A stretch of DNA of 14,794 nucleotides from Acidobacteriota bacterium (GCA_029777145.1 JAKOSS010000424.1:1-14794); one strand, 5' to 3'; counted from the stretch's first letter, positions 1 to 7,418 are shown. The notes: a model not told the origin generated them from the letters alone. Program-made: numbers and translations.

Positions 1-855
1 ACCGCGCTCGCCTCGCGTTTCGCGACGTTCTCGACGATGCACAATCGCCTTCCGGACGTTCCCGGCTGGCGGAAAACGCTGTGGCGGTGCAAGTTCCGGA
101 TCGCCTCTATGCTCCGTCGCTACACGCTCTTCGCGTCCAATGCGGACGCCCGTCAGAGCCTCTACGGCGTCGCTTCCGGCGATTGGGCGGAGAAGGTCCC
201 GGTGACGTACACGAACGTTGATCCGGACGAGGTCGCCGCGACATCGGCCGCGCGTCGGAACCGGCGCCGGGAATTCGGGATCGACGAGGCGGCGTTCGTC
301 GTCGTCACGGTCGGTCAGTTCATCGACCGAAAGGGCCGCTGGGAAACGGCCGAAGCGGCCGCGATCCTGCGTGAACGCGGCGAAAATGTCGTGTTTGTGT
401 GGGTTACGAATTCCGAGATCGACGCCGCCGACAGCGAACGCCTGGCATCCACGGGCGCCGGCGAATCTTTCCGTCTAATCCGGTCCGAGGACGCCGGAAA
501 GACACATCTGGAACTCATGAATTTCGTCCGCGAGGCGGACGCGTTCGTCCTCGCGAGCCACGTCGAGGGACTTCCGATCGCACTTCTTGAAGCAATGGCC
601 CTCGAAGTACCGTCGGTTTCGACGCGCGTCAACGCGATCCCCGAGGCGGTCGTCGACGGCGAGACCGGTCTGCTGATCGAACCGCGCGATGCCGCGGCGA
701 TCGCCGATGCGGTCCTGCGTTTGAAAAAGGATCCTGACCTGGCCGCCAAACTCGCGTCCGCCGGAAAGGCGAAAGTGATCGCCGAGTTCAACGAGGCCGC
801 CGTCGCCGAAGTTGCCTGGAACGCGTACGTTTCAGGCTTCGGAGGTGCCCGCTGA
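1..855 (+). CDS. GT4-family glycosyltransferase, 5' end missing
   Basis: The reading frame is open from base 1, so the gene begins upstream of the window; the ATG at base 37 is internal. The 284 visible residues cover the end of the N-terminal Rossmann domain and the whole C-terminal GT-B domain. The fragment opens with ATFSTMHN (residues 8-15), typical of the acceptor half of GT4 enzymes. It continues with TVGQFIDRKG (103-112), the usual start of the donor-binding domain with its basic residue, and EGLPIALLE (189-197), the E-x7-E nucleotide-sugar motif. It probably adds one sugar to the lipid-linked repeat unit on the cytoplasmic face of the membrane; donor and linkage cannot be read from sequence. 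Its TGA overlaps the flippase ATG by one base, so the two are translationally coupled. Confidence 0.9.
   Translation, partial: TALASRFATFSTMHNRLPDVPGWRKTLWRCKFRIASMLRRYTLFASNADARQSLYGVASGDWAEKVPVTYTNVDPDEVAATSAARRNRRREFGIDEAAFVVVTVGQFIDRKGRWETAEAAAILRERGENVVFVWVTNSEIDAADSERLASTGAGESFRLIRSEDAGKTHLELMNFVREADAFVLASHVEGLPIALLEAMALEVPSVSTRVNAIPEAVVDGETGLLIEPRDAAAIADAVLRLKKDPDLAAKLASAGKAKVIAEFNEAAVAEVAWNAYVSGFGGAR
841..847 (+). promoter_or_regulatory. Strong Shine-Dalgarno site for the flippase gene
   Basis: GGAGGTG lies seven bases before the ATG at 855, inside the end of the upstream glycosyltransferase gene. It fixes the flippase start and is the best ribosome-binding site in the window; most other genes here have weak sites or rely on stop/start overlap. 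Confidence 0.7.
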
Positions 856-2360
856 TGGCCGGAACGAGTTCGGCGAAGGGAGTCGCGCGCAACGCCTTCT
901 ACGGTGTTTCAACCTGGCTGCTCCCGCTCGGGATCAGTTTCGTCGCCACTCCGATCATCGTTAAAGCCTTAGGACACAACGGTTACGGCATCTACGCGCT
1001 GGTCCTCGGATTCATCGGATATTCGTTCAACCTGAATACCGGCCGCGCCGTCACGAAGTATGTCGCCGAGTTTTCAGCGAGCGGCGAAACCGGGCGCATC
1101 CGCGGGATCGTATCAACGACGCTCATTCTGAATCTGGTCGTCGGTGCCGCCGGCGCAGGCATTATCGCGCTCGCCGCGCCGTGGCTCGTCTCGCGTGTTT
1201 TTCTGATCGAGGACCGGTCGGCGCCGGCCGCGGTGCTCGGGTTTTACGCCGCCGCGGCGATCATTTTCCTGACGATGCAATGGCAGGTGTTCATGTCGGC
1301 GGTCCAGGGATACCAGCGTTACGATCTCTTCTCGCGCCTGTCGAACCTTTCGAGCATCGCGACGATCGGCGGAAATCTGGTGCTGGCGCTGCTCGGATAC
1401 GGCCTCGCGACGCTTCTCGCATGGAACGGCGCGGTGCTGCTCCTGATGACGGGTCTCAGTTTCGCGACCGCGCGGCGGCTTCTTCCGCCCGGAGCGATTA
1501 CGCTCCGGTACGAGACGTCGGCCATGCGCACCGTCCTGCGGTTCAGCGGCGGCGTTATCGGCTATCAGATCGCTTCGAATCTGGTGCTCCTCTTCGAGCG
1601 CGGCTGGATCGTGCGCCAGCTCGGCGACGAGGCGCTGACCTACTATGTCGTCCCGATGACGCTCGGGATCTATCTCCACGGATTCGTCTCGAGCCTCATG
1701 CTCGTGCTCTTTCCGCTCTCGAGCGAGATCGGTGCGGATCGCGAACGGCTGCTCATAATGTACCGCACCGCGACGAAGCTCGTCCTTTTCGTCGTCGCGT
1801 TCTCCGCGCTCGCGCTCATCATCGACAGCCGGCTGTTCCTGACCCTCTGGATCGGACCCGAACTCGCCGAACGATCGGCACCGGTCCTGGCGGTCCACGC
1901 GGTCACCTTCGCGTTCGCGGCGCTGCTCGTCGTTTCGTGGAACATGGTCGAGGGACTCGGGCATCCGTCGTACAATTTCGGGGTATACCTGATCTGCTTC
2001 GCGATCGCCGTGACCGGGATGGTTCTTTTCACCCGCGACTACGGGATCCTCGGGGCGGCGCTCTCGCGGATGGCGGGCTTTTTGGTCCTGACCGGCTCGA
2101 TCGCGTACGTCGAACGCTGGATTTTCGGTAAGATACAGTTCGGGTTCTGGATCAGGAGCATGTCGCTGGTCGCGGTCGCGCTCGCGGCGTCGGGTGCGGT
2201 TCTCGCGTCGGCGATCCGGATTTTCCAGCCGGGTTGGACGCTGTTCGTCGGGTCCGGGTTGTTGGCCGGCGCGGTCTATGTCCTGACGGCGTGGCTGGTC
2301 GGATTTATCGGTGAGGACGAGGTCGCCATCGGGCGCAGATTTCTCCGCCGGAGTGAATGA
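855..2360 (+). CDS. wzx: Wzx-type oligosaccharide flippase (MOP superfamily)
   Basis: This 501-residue polytopic membrane protein is the right length for Wzx/RfbX flippases, which move undecaprenyl-diphosphate-linked repeat units from the cytoplasmic to the periplasmic face. About 14 hydrophobic segments can be traced, roughly at residues 14-38, 43-62, 86-113, 126-148, 165-206 (two), 228-247, 266-288, 306-326, 343-363, 374-393, 399-418, 435-455 and 459-484. The N-terminal GVARNAFYGVSTW...TPIIVKALGHNGYGIYAL pattern is typical of the family: an amphipathic start followed by GxxxYGxY-like residues after the first helix. The start at 855 is supported by GGAGGTG at 841-847 and a one-base overlap with the preceding gene. 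Family assignment is firm; the exact glycan carried is unknown. Confidence 0.9.
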   Translation: MAGTSSAKGVARNAFYGVSTWLLPLGISFVATPIIVKALGHNGYGIYALVLGFIGYSFNLNTGRAVTKYVAEFSASGETGRIRGIVSTTLILNLVVGAAGAGIIALAAPWLVSRVFLIEDRSAPAAVLGFYAAAAIIFLTMQWQVFMSAVQGYQRYDLFSRLSNLSSIATIGGNLVLALLGYGLATLLAWNGAVLLLMTGLSFATARRLLPPGAITLRYETSAMRTVLRFSGGVIGYQIASNLVLLFERGWIVRQLGDEALTYYVVPMTLGIYLHGFVSSLMLVLFPLSSEIGADRERLLIMYRTATKLVLFVVAFSALALIIDSRLFLTLWIGPELAERSAPVLAVHAVTFAFAALLVVSWNMVEGLGHPSYNFGVYLICFAIAVTGMVLFTRDYGILGAALSRMAGFLVLTGSIAYVERWIFGKIQFGFWIRSMSLVAVALAASGAVLASAIRIFQPGWTLFVGSGLLAGAVYVLTAWLVGFIGEDEVAIGRRFLRRSE

Positions 2361-2361
2361 T

Positions 2362-3048
2362 ATGTCGGAAAAGATCGATCTCGTCGATCGGGTGAGTTTC
2401 ATCAAGGAGTCTGCCAAGGGCCGCCGGACGCTGCATCTCGGCTGCACGAACTGGCCGTACACGGCCGATTCGATCGAGAAGGGAATGCTGCTCCATCACG
2501 ATCTCGAGAAGATCGCCTCGGAGCTTTACGGCTTCGATTTCGATCAGGAAGGGATCGATGTGCTCGAGGCGAACGGCTCGAAGAACCTGTTCCGCGCCGA
2601 TCTCGAGCGTCTCGACGAGGTTCCGCTCGAAACGACGTTCGACGTCATCATCGCCGGCGAGATGATCGAGCATTTGAACAATCCCGGCCGTTTTCTTGAT
2701 GGGATCAAGCGCTTCATGGCGCCTTCGACGGATCTCGTGATCACGACGATCAACGCCTATTCGGCGATGCGCTTTGCGATGTACGGCCTGCGCGGCCGCG
2801 GCGGCGTCAACGAGCCGGTTCATCCGGACCACGTCGCCTATTACTCTTACCGGACGCTGAAGCTCGTCGTCGAGCGCAACGGACTCGAGCTGCGGCGCTT
2901 CTGTTTTTATGATATCGGGCCGGAGCACAGGCCCTATCTGCGCTGGTTTTACAAAGCGCTAAATGATGTTAGTGTAAAATTTTCCCCGCAGCTCGGCGAC
3001 GGCGTCATTGCGGTCTGCGGTCTGCCTGGAAACGACAATGGACGTTAA
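2362..3048 (+). CDS. Class I SAM-dependent methyltransferase, atypical motif I
   Basis: The 228-residue product has a class I methyltransferase core: LHLGCTNW (residues 24-31) as motif I, an acidic strand end FDFD (58-61) that would bind the ribose of SAM, and FDVIIAGEMIEHLNNPGRFLD (93-113), whose EMIEHL is typical of Methyltransf_11/23-type enzymes. Motif I reads GCTN where GCGxG is usual, so the SAM loop is degenerate. The frame extends upstream to 2311, but ATG 2362 is preferred: it follows the flippase stop by one base and has GGAG at 2350-2353, eight bases upstream. In a glycan locus the likely role is O-methylation of a sugar or capping of a chain end, which is inference. The last 35 or so codons contain a conspicuous AT-rich patch (2947-2983). 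Confidence 0.85.
   Translation: MSEKIDLVDRVSFIKESAKGRRTLHLGCTNWPYTADSIEKGMLLHHDLEKIASELYGFDFDQEGIDVLEANGSKNLFRADLERLDEVPLETTFDVIIAGEMIEHLNNPGRFLDGIKRFMAPSTDLVITTINAYSAMRFAMYGLRGRGGVNEPVHPDHVAYYSYRTLKLVVERNGLELRRFCFYDIGPEHRPYLRWFYKALNDVSVKFSPQLGDGVIAVCGLPGNDNGR
2947..2983 (+). promoter_or_regulatory. AT-rich intragenic patch, possible internal promoter
   Basis: Within a GC-rich gene this 37-base stretch has only 9 G/C. It contains TTTACA at 2948-2953 and TAAAAT at 2975-2980, resembling -35 and -10 elements, but the 21-base spacing is longer than the usual 16-19. A transcript starting near 2987 would serve the second methyltransferase and polymerase. It is a candidate only; the codons still encode protein throughout. 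Confidence 0.2.
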
Positions 3049-3721
3049 GAGCATCGAACTTCCGGAGTCAATGGCCGGACTTGAAACGCACGACAAAGTG
3101 TTTGATCTTGTCGGCCGGTTTCTCGGCAGCGGTTCCTCCGTGATCGATCTCGGCGCCGGTCAGGGCGCGTTTTCAAAGCGCCTGGCGGAACTCGGACACG
3201 ATGTCGTCGCGGTCGATTCCGATCCGGCAAACTGGAAGGTGCCGGGGATCGACGTTCTGGACATCGATCTCGACTCGGAATTCGCGGCGCGGGTCGGGCG
3301 AGCAGGATTCGACGCGGTCGTCGCGATCGAGATCATCGAACATGTCGAGAACCCGTTCAGCTTTGCGCGCCAGGCCGCGAAACTGCTCAAACCGGGCGGG
3401 TTGTTCTTGCTGACGACACCCAACGTCGAAGCGGTAAGTTCGCGGCTGATTTTTCTGTATACGGGACGGCTGAAGCATTTCAGCGCCTGGGAAACGGTCC
3501 GTCCGGCGCATATCACGCCGATCTTTCGCTGGAAGCTCGAAATGCTTCTCGCCGAGGCGGGATTCGAGATCGTCGAGGAGGACTTCAACCGATATGTCCA
3601 CGAGACCGGGACCAATTTCAAAGGGCGCGTGGCGGGGATCGCCGCACGCGCGCTGCGGCCGTTCCTGAAGGGCGAGAAGGGCGGCGAGTGCCGGATCATC
3701 GTGGCCCGCAAAAAGAACTGA
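3038..3721 (+). CDS. Class I SAM-dependent methyltransferase
   Basis: The 227-residue product is a Methyltransf_11/23-like enzyme with a canonical SAM site: VIDLGAGQGAFS (residues 35-46, motif I), the acidic VDSD after strand 2 (59-62), EIIEHVENP (98-106) and LLKPGGLFLLTTPN (116-129). The ending resembles UbiG-like and glycan-locus methyltransferases. The ATG at 3038 gives an 11-base overlap with the previous gene and has a modest GGAAA just upstream; the frame is open back to 3008 but no better start is seen. Sequence differs clearly from the first methyltransferase (different motif I and C-terminus), so this is not a recent tandem duplication. Substrate is unknown; methylation of a repeat-unit sugar is inferred from context. 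The stop overlaps the polymerase ATG by one base. Confidence 0.88.
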   Translation: MDVKSIELPESMAGLETHDKVFDLVGRFLGSGSSVIDLGAGQGAFSKRLAELGHDVVAVDSDPANWKVPGIDVLDIDLDSEFAARVGRAGFDAVVAIEIIEHVENPFSFARQAAKLLKPGGLFLLTTPNVEAVSSRLIFLYTGRLKHFSAWETVRPAHITPIFRWKLEMLLAEAGFEIVEEDFNRYVHETGTNFKGRVAGIAARALRPFLKGEKGGECRIIVARKKN

Positions 3722-5262
3722 TGAGATCGTTCGGCGAAATCGGAAGAAACAGGCTGATGACCGGTGGTCGCAGGGGGATATTTCTGCCGATCGTACTGCT
3801 GTGGGGCCTCGCGCTGGTCGCCGGTTTCGCCTTCGTAGTCTTCGACGAGGGACTCGGCTCTGCCTTCGGGAGCTATTATCTCGTGCCGTGGGCCGTCGCC
3901 GCGGGTTTCGTCGTTCTCGCGCCCGCCGCCTACTATTTCCACCGCGGTGAGTTCGATCTTTTCCATCCGCTCGTGTTCGGGGTTTGGTCCTATATTTTTC
4001 CGGCGTTCGTGATCGGAGCGCTGATCATCACGTTCAACATGACGAACAATTACGTGATGCTCTTCGTGACCGATCCCGAGTACACGCTGCCGCTCTCGCT
4101 CGTCTATGTTTCGATCGGCTTTCTCGGGGTCGTCGCGGGTTTCTATCTGCCACTCGGACGCTATCTGGCGGAACGGGCGACGCGCATCACGCCGGGCGGC
4201 GACTGGGACGTCGACAAGGTCTGGCTGCCGGGGATCGCGCTGACGCTCTCGGGCCTCGCGATCAACATCGTCGGCCTGCTCCAGGGCGTGCTCGGATTCC
4301 AGCGCGTCGACGAGGTCGGCGCCTTCGACAGCGCCGTCGTCTTCCTGACCTACATCTTCAACGTCGGCTACGTCCTGCTCTGGCTCGGGGTCTTTCAGAC
4401 GAAGCGGCGCAACGGGCAGTTTTATCTCGTGATCGCGTTCCTCGCGGCGATGATCCCGCTCAGAATGGCACTTCAGGGCGGACGCAGCAGCCTTATGCTC
4501 AGCGTCATCTCGATCGCCGTCGCGTTCTGGTATTCGGGACGCCGGCTCAAGTGGCAGCACACGACCGTTTTCGGAACGGTCCTCGTCATCGCCATCTTCA
4601 TCGGGATCATCTACGGAACCACGTTCAGGCGGATCAAGGGATCCGAAGAGCGCATCAACGCCGGCGACTATGCCGGCCAGATCGTCGAAACGTTCGACTA
4701 TTTTTCGCGCACGGACATGACGCTTATCGTTTCGGAAGGTTTTTCGTCGATGGCCGAGCGCGTCGAGAACCTGAGTTCGCTCGGCGTGGTCGTCGCGAAT
4801 TACGAGAAACTCGAGCCCTACGAGGAGAGTTACGGGCTCAAGAACAACATCGTCAATGACCTGGTGACGGCCTTCGTGCCGCGTTTCGTCTGGCCCGACA
4901 AACCGAACACGTCGGATCCGCGGGCGTACAGCGAACTCTATTTCGATTACGGCGAGAACTCGTTCGCGATCACTCCGTTCGGCGATCTTTTGCGAAACTT
5001 CGGGGTCATCGGAATTCCGCTCGGAATGATGGTCATCGGTTTCTACTACCGTCTGATCTACAGCTATCTGATCGACACGCCGGAACCGCGCCTCTGGAAA
5101 AAGGTGGCGTATTACCCGCTGCTGGCGGCGGTTTCGTTCGAATCGTTCTACGCGACGTTGTTTCCGATCGTCATCCGCGTTGCCTTCGTCGTGGTCGTCA
5201 GCGTCCTGTTCATCGGGTTCTTCGCGCGAAAACGCGCCGCCGGACCCGTTATGTCGCGGTAA
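3721..5262 (+). CDS. wzy: Wzy-like O-antigen/oligosaccharide repeat-unit polymerase
   Basis: This 513-residue integral membrane protein has about 11-12 hydrophobic segments, near residues 20-41, 52-72, 86-105, 123-145, 166-190, 203-225, 234-252, 255-271, 281-300, 421-448, 464-480 and 481-501. A large hydrophilic loop at roughly 301-420, probably periplasmic, carries TAFVPRFVWPDKP (383-395), a pattern familiar from polysaccharide polymerase-like proteins. LQGGRSS (251-257) at the end of a helix is also typical. Wzy enzymes join flipped repeat units into polymer in the periplasm. These proteins diverge greatly in sequence, so assignment rests on topology, the loop motif and position beside wzx. 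ATG 3721 overlaps the preceding TGA by one base; ATG 3757 is an alternative start. Confidence 0.8.
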   Translation: MRSFGEIGRNRLMTGGRRGIFLPIVLLWGLALVAGFAFVVFDEGLGSAFGSYYLVPWAVAAGFVVLAPAAYYFHRGEFDLFHPLVFGVWSYIFPAFVIGALIITFNMTNNYVMLFVTDPEYTLPLSLVYVSIGFLGVVAGFYLPLGRYLAERATRITPGGDWDVDKVWLPGIALTLSGLAINIVGLLQGVLGFQRVDEVGAFDSAVVFLTYIFNVGYVLLWLGVFQTKRRNGQFYLVIAFLAAMIPLRMALQGGRSSLMLSVISIAVAFWYSGRRLKWQHTTVFGTVLVIAIFIGIIYGTTFRRIKGSEERINAGDYAGQIVETFDYFSRTDMTLIVSEGFSSMAERVENLSSLGVVVANYEKLEPYEESYGLKNNIVNDLVTAFVPRFVWPDKPNTSDPRAYSELYFDYGENSFAITPFGDLLRNFGVIGIPLGMMVIGFYYRLIYSYLIDTPEPRLWKKVAYYPLLAAVSFESFYATLFPIVIRVAFVVVVSVLFIGFFARKRAAGPVMSR

Positions 5263-5285
5263 GTTGCTGCAAAGAGTCACGTTAA

Positions 5286-6275
5286 ATGGAAAAGATCGTC
5301 TTTACAAACGGCTGCTTCGACATCCTGCACCCGGGGCATGTCGATCTCCTGACGCGTGCGCGGTCGCTCGGAACGCGGCTCATAGTCGGCATCAACAGCG
5401 ACGCATCCGTCCGGTCGATCAAAGGCGCCGGCCGGCCGCTGATGACGCAGGAAGAGCGCGCCGCCGTATTGATCGGGCTCGCGGCCGTCGATGAGGTCCG
5501 GGTCTTTGACGAACCGACGCCGGAGGCGCTGATCCGCGAGATCGTCCCGGACGTTCTCGTCCAGGGCGGGGCCTGGCCGGAAGCCGAGATCATCGGCGCC
5601 GATTTTGTGCGTTCGCGGGGCGGCGAAGTACATTCGCTGCCGCTGCTCGAAGGCCACTCGAGCAGCGCGATCATCGGGCGGACGCTCTCTGAACCGGTAT
5701 CGGCGCCTGCCGGCGGAGTTGCCGACACGCTTCGTGAACATCTTGAAGTATTCACTAAGCTTATTGCCGCAAACGTTGATGATATTGAAGTTGCGGGGGC
5801 ATCGCTGGTGCGCGCACTGCGCTCTGGCGGGAAGGTCCTGGTTTGCGGAAACGGCGGCAGTGCGGCCGATGCGCAGCATTTTGCCGCGGAACTTGTCGGA
5901 CGCTTCGAAAGCGAACGAAAGGGACTGCCCGCGGTCGCGCTGACGACCGACACGTCGGCGCTGACCGCGATCACGAATGACTATTCGTTCGAACGCGTTT
6001 TTGCCCGCCAGGTCGAGGCGCTCGGCCGGGAAGGCGACGTGCTCGTCGCGATCAGCACGAGCGGCAATTCGCCGAACGTTCTGGCCGCGGTCATGGCCGC
6101 CCGCGCCCTCGGTATGCCGACGGTCGGTCTGACGGGCGCGAGGGGCAAGAAACTTGCGTCGCTGTGCGATCACGCCGTGCTCGTGCCGTCGGAACGCACC
6201 GCCCGTATTCAGGAAGCGCACCTGACGGTGATACATCTCTGGTGCGGAATGATCGACGATGAATTCGGAAGTTAA
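5286..6275 (+). CDS. hldC-gmhA: HldC-GmhA fusion: heptose-1-phosphate adenylyltransferase joined to sedoheptulose-7-phosphate isomerase
   Basis: The 329-residue protein joins two complete enzymes of ADP-heptose synthesis. Residues 1-132 match the C-terminal half of HldE (RfaE2): FTNGCFDILHPGHVDLL carries the HxGH nucleotidyl-transfer motif at 15-18, followed by INSDASVRSIKG (36-47) and VQGGAWP (92-98). Residues 149-329 match GmhA, a SIS-fold isomerase: CGNGGSAADAQHFAAELVGRF (187-207), with E202 at the position of the catalytic glutamate; ISTSGNSPNV (256-265); and RIQEAHLTVIH (307-317), with Q309 and H317 matching E. coli GmhA active-site residues. A short Pro/Ala/Gly-rich linker (133-148) separates them, with no in-frame start codon at the junction. 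GmhA makes the first intermediate; HldC adds AMP to heptose-1-phosphate two steps later. The gene lies 23 bases after wzy and overlaps the kinase gene by 17 bases. Confidence 0.93.
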   Translation: MEKIVFTNGCFDILHPGHVDLLTRARSLGTRLIVGINSDASVRSIKGAGRPLMTQEERAAVLIGLAAVDEVRVFDEPTPEALIREIVPDVLVQGGAWPEAEIIGADFVRSRGGEVHSLPLLEGHSSSAIIGRTLSEPVSAPAGGVADTLREHLEVFTKLIAANVDDIEVAGASLVRALRSGGKVLVCGNGGSAADAQHFAAELVGRFESERKGLPAVALTTDTSALTAITNDYSFERVFARQVEALGREGDVLVAISTSGNSPNVLAAVMAARALGMPTVGLTGARGKKLASLCDHAVLVPSERTARIQEAHLTVIHLWCGMIDDEFGS

Positions 6276-7248
6276 AGTTTTGGTTGAGGAAATTCTCGCG
6301 AAAGCCCCGGCGGTCAGCGTTCTCGTCGTCGGCGACGTGATGCTCGACCGCTATCATTGGGGCGATGTGTCGCGGATATCGCCGGAAGCGCCGGTCCCGG
6401 TCGTCAGGCTCGAACGAACGAGCATCGCCGCCGGCGGGGCCGCCAACGTCGCCGCGAACATTGTCGGGCTCGGTGCGTCGGTCCGCCTTTTCGGGCTGAT
6501 CGGCGAAGATCCCGACGGCGCGGTTCTCAAGCACGAGATCGAGCGCACGGGCGTCAGCGGGGATGATCTCGTCGGCATTGGCGGCCGGCAGACGACCGTC
6601 AAGACGCGGATCGTCGCGCACGGCCAGCATGTTGTCAGGCTCGATCAGGAGAATACCGCACCGCTTGCGGGGGCGGCCCAGGACGCGCTCGCCGCGGCAC
6701 TCGAGAGGGCGCTGGAGACATGTTCGATCGTGATCGTTTCCGACTACGCGAAGGGTATGCTCACCGATGGCCTGCTCGCGCGTCTGATAACCTCCGCCAG
6801 GCAGTCCGGGATCCCGGTGCTCGTCGATCCGAAAGGAAAGGAATACGCCAAGTACGCCGGGGCGACGATGGTCACGCCGAATCAGAAGGAAGCGCTTGAT
6901 GCCTGCGGGCTCGACTCCGAGAATTCACTCGAAACCGCGGGGCGTAAATTGCTCACGGACCTGGGTTTGGAGTCGGCGCTGATCACCTGCGGAGCGGCCG
7001 GGATGAGTCTTTTTCTCGATGGCGCCGAACCGGTGTCGTTCACCGCCAGGGCGCGCAAGGTATACGACGTCACGGGAGCCGGCGACACGGTCATCGCGGC
7101 ACTCGGAACGGCGCTTGGAACCGGGGCCGGACTGCATGCGGCGGTCGAATTCGCGAATCTCGCGGCCGGGATCGTGGTCGAGCAGATCGGCACGACGGCG
7201 ATCAGCACGGCGCTCGTCAATTCCTACCTCGAAGAACACAATCAGTGA
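6259..7248 (+). CDS. hldA: D-glycero-beta-D-manno-heptose-7-phosphate kinase (HldE N-terminal domain as a separate protein)
   Basis: The 329-residue PfkB/ribokinase-family protein aligns with the kinase half of E. coli HldE and ends exactly where that domain ends, without an adenylyltransferase tail. Visible signatures are VVGDVMLDRYHWGDVSRISPEAPVPVV (23-49), AAGGAANVAANI (57-68), VSDYAKGML (160-168), VDPKG (189-193) and DVTGAGDT (270-277), with the catalytic base D276. It phosphorylates heptose-7-phosphate at C1 using ATP, giving the 1,7-bisphosphate. The ATG at 6259 overlaps the upstream hldC-gmhA gene by 17 bases and leaves a family-typical N-terminus. With the fusion gene it gives isomerase, kinase and adenylyltransferase; the intervening GmhB phosphatase and the HldD epimerase are not in the window. 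It is the last gene of the first plus-strand block. Confidence 0.94.
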   Translation: MNSEVKVLVEEILAKAPAVSVLVVGDVMLDRYHWGDVSRISPEAPVPVVRLERTSIAAGGAANVAANIVGLGASVRLFGLIGEDPDGAVLKHEIERTGVSGDDLVGIGGRQTTVKTRIVAHGQHVVRLDQENTAPLAGAAQDALAAALERALETCSIVIVSDYAKGMLTDGLLARLITSARQSGIPVLVDPKGKEYAKYAGATMVTPNQKEALDACGLDSENSLETAGRKLLTDLGLESALITCGAAGMSLFLDGAEPVSFTARARKVYDVTGAGDTVIAALGTALGTGAGLHAAVEFANLAAGIVVEQIGTTAISTALVNSYLEEHNQ

Positions 7249-7418
7249 ATGCACTGCGGATGACACGCAACCTTAGGTACGGTAGCGTAAATATCTGCAA
7301 ATAAGAGAGATAAGGTGTGAAGCACTGAGCCGGATGCGCGGCGGTTCGCGGTCAGGCGCGCGTTTCGCCCTCCGGGCTTGTTCCGCGCTCGGCGGCGTTT
7401 GCCCGGCCGGGCGGCCGT
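7249..7418. other. Convergent intergenic spacer with AT-rich block
   Basis: This spacer separates the 3' ends of hldA (+) and the minus-strand glycosyltransferase. Its first half contains an AT-rich block (7288-7313, 6 G/C of 26); its second half is very GC-rich with short inverted repeats. No convincing gene is seen: the small plus-strand frame from 7334 runs antisense through the glycosyltransferase and has arginine-rich shadow composition. No intrinsic terminator with a clear T tract is visible. Confidence 0.6.
7367..7412. terminator. GC-rich inverted repeats, weak terminator candidate for converging transcripts
   Basis: GCCC-TCC-GGGC (7367-7377, followed by TTGTT), CCGC-GCTCG-GCGG (7383-7395) and the perfect palindrome GCCCGGCCGGGC (7401-7412) lie between the two converging gene ends. 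They could fold on either strand, but stems are short and T tracts are poor, so termination activity is only suggested by position. Confidence 0.2.

Noticed and set aside
1113..2462. Minus-strand open frame of 449 codons opposite the flippase
   Set aside because: Low-complexity charged translation with no domain; a mirror of the hydrophobic codons of the membrane protein.
3160..5280. Very long minus-strand open frame (706 codons) opposite the second methyltransferase and polymerase
   Set aside because: It is antisense to two recognisable genes, rich in Arg/Asp/Glu with no domain, and is what GC-rich codon bias produces on the opposite strand.
5680..5735. Possibility that hldC and gmhA are two genes merged by a sequencing error
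   Set aside because: The frame is continuous, the linker has normal locus codon use, and there is no ATG/GTG/TTG or ribosome-binding site for a separate gmhA; resequencing could still test this.
5277..6236. Minus-strand open frame opposite the hldC-gmhA fusion
   Set aside because: Charged, motif-free translation; the plus strand encodes two well-conserved enzyme domains.
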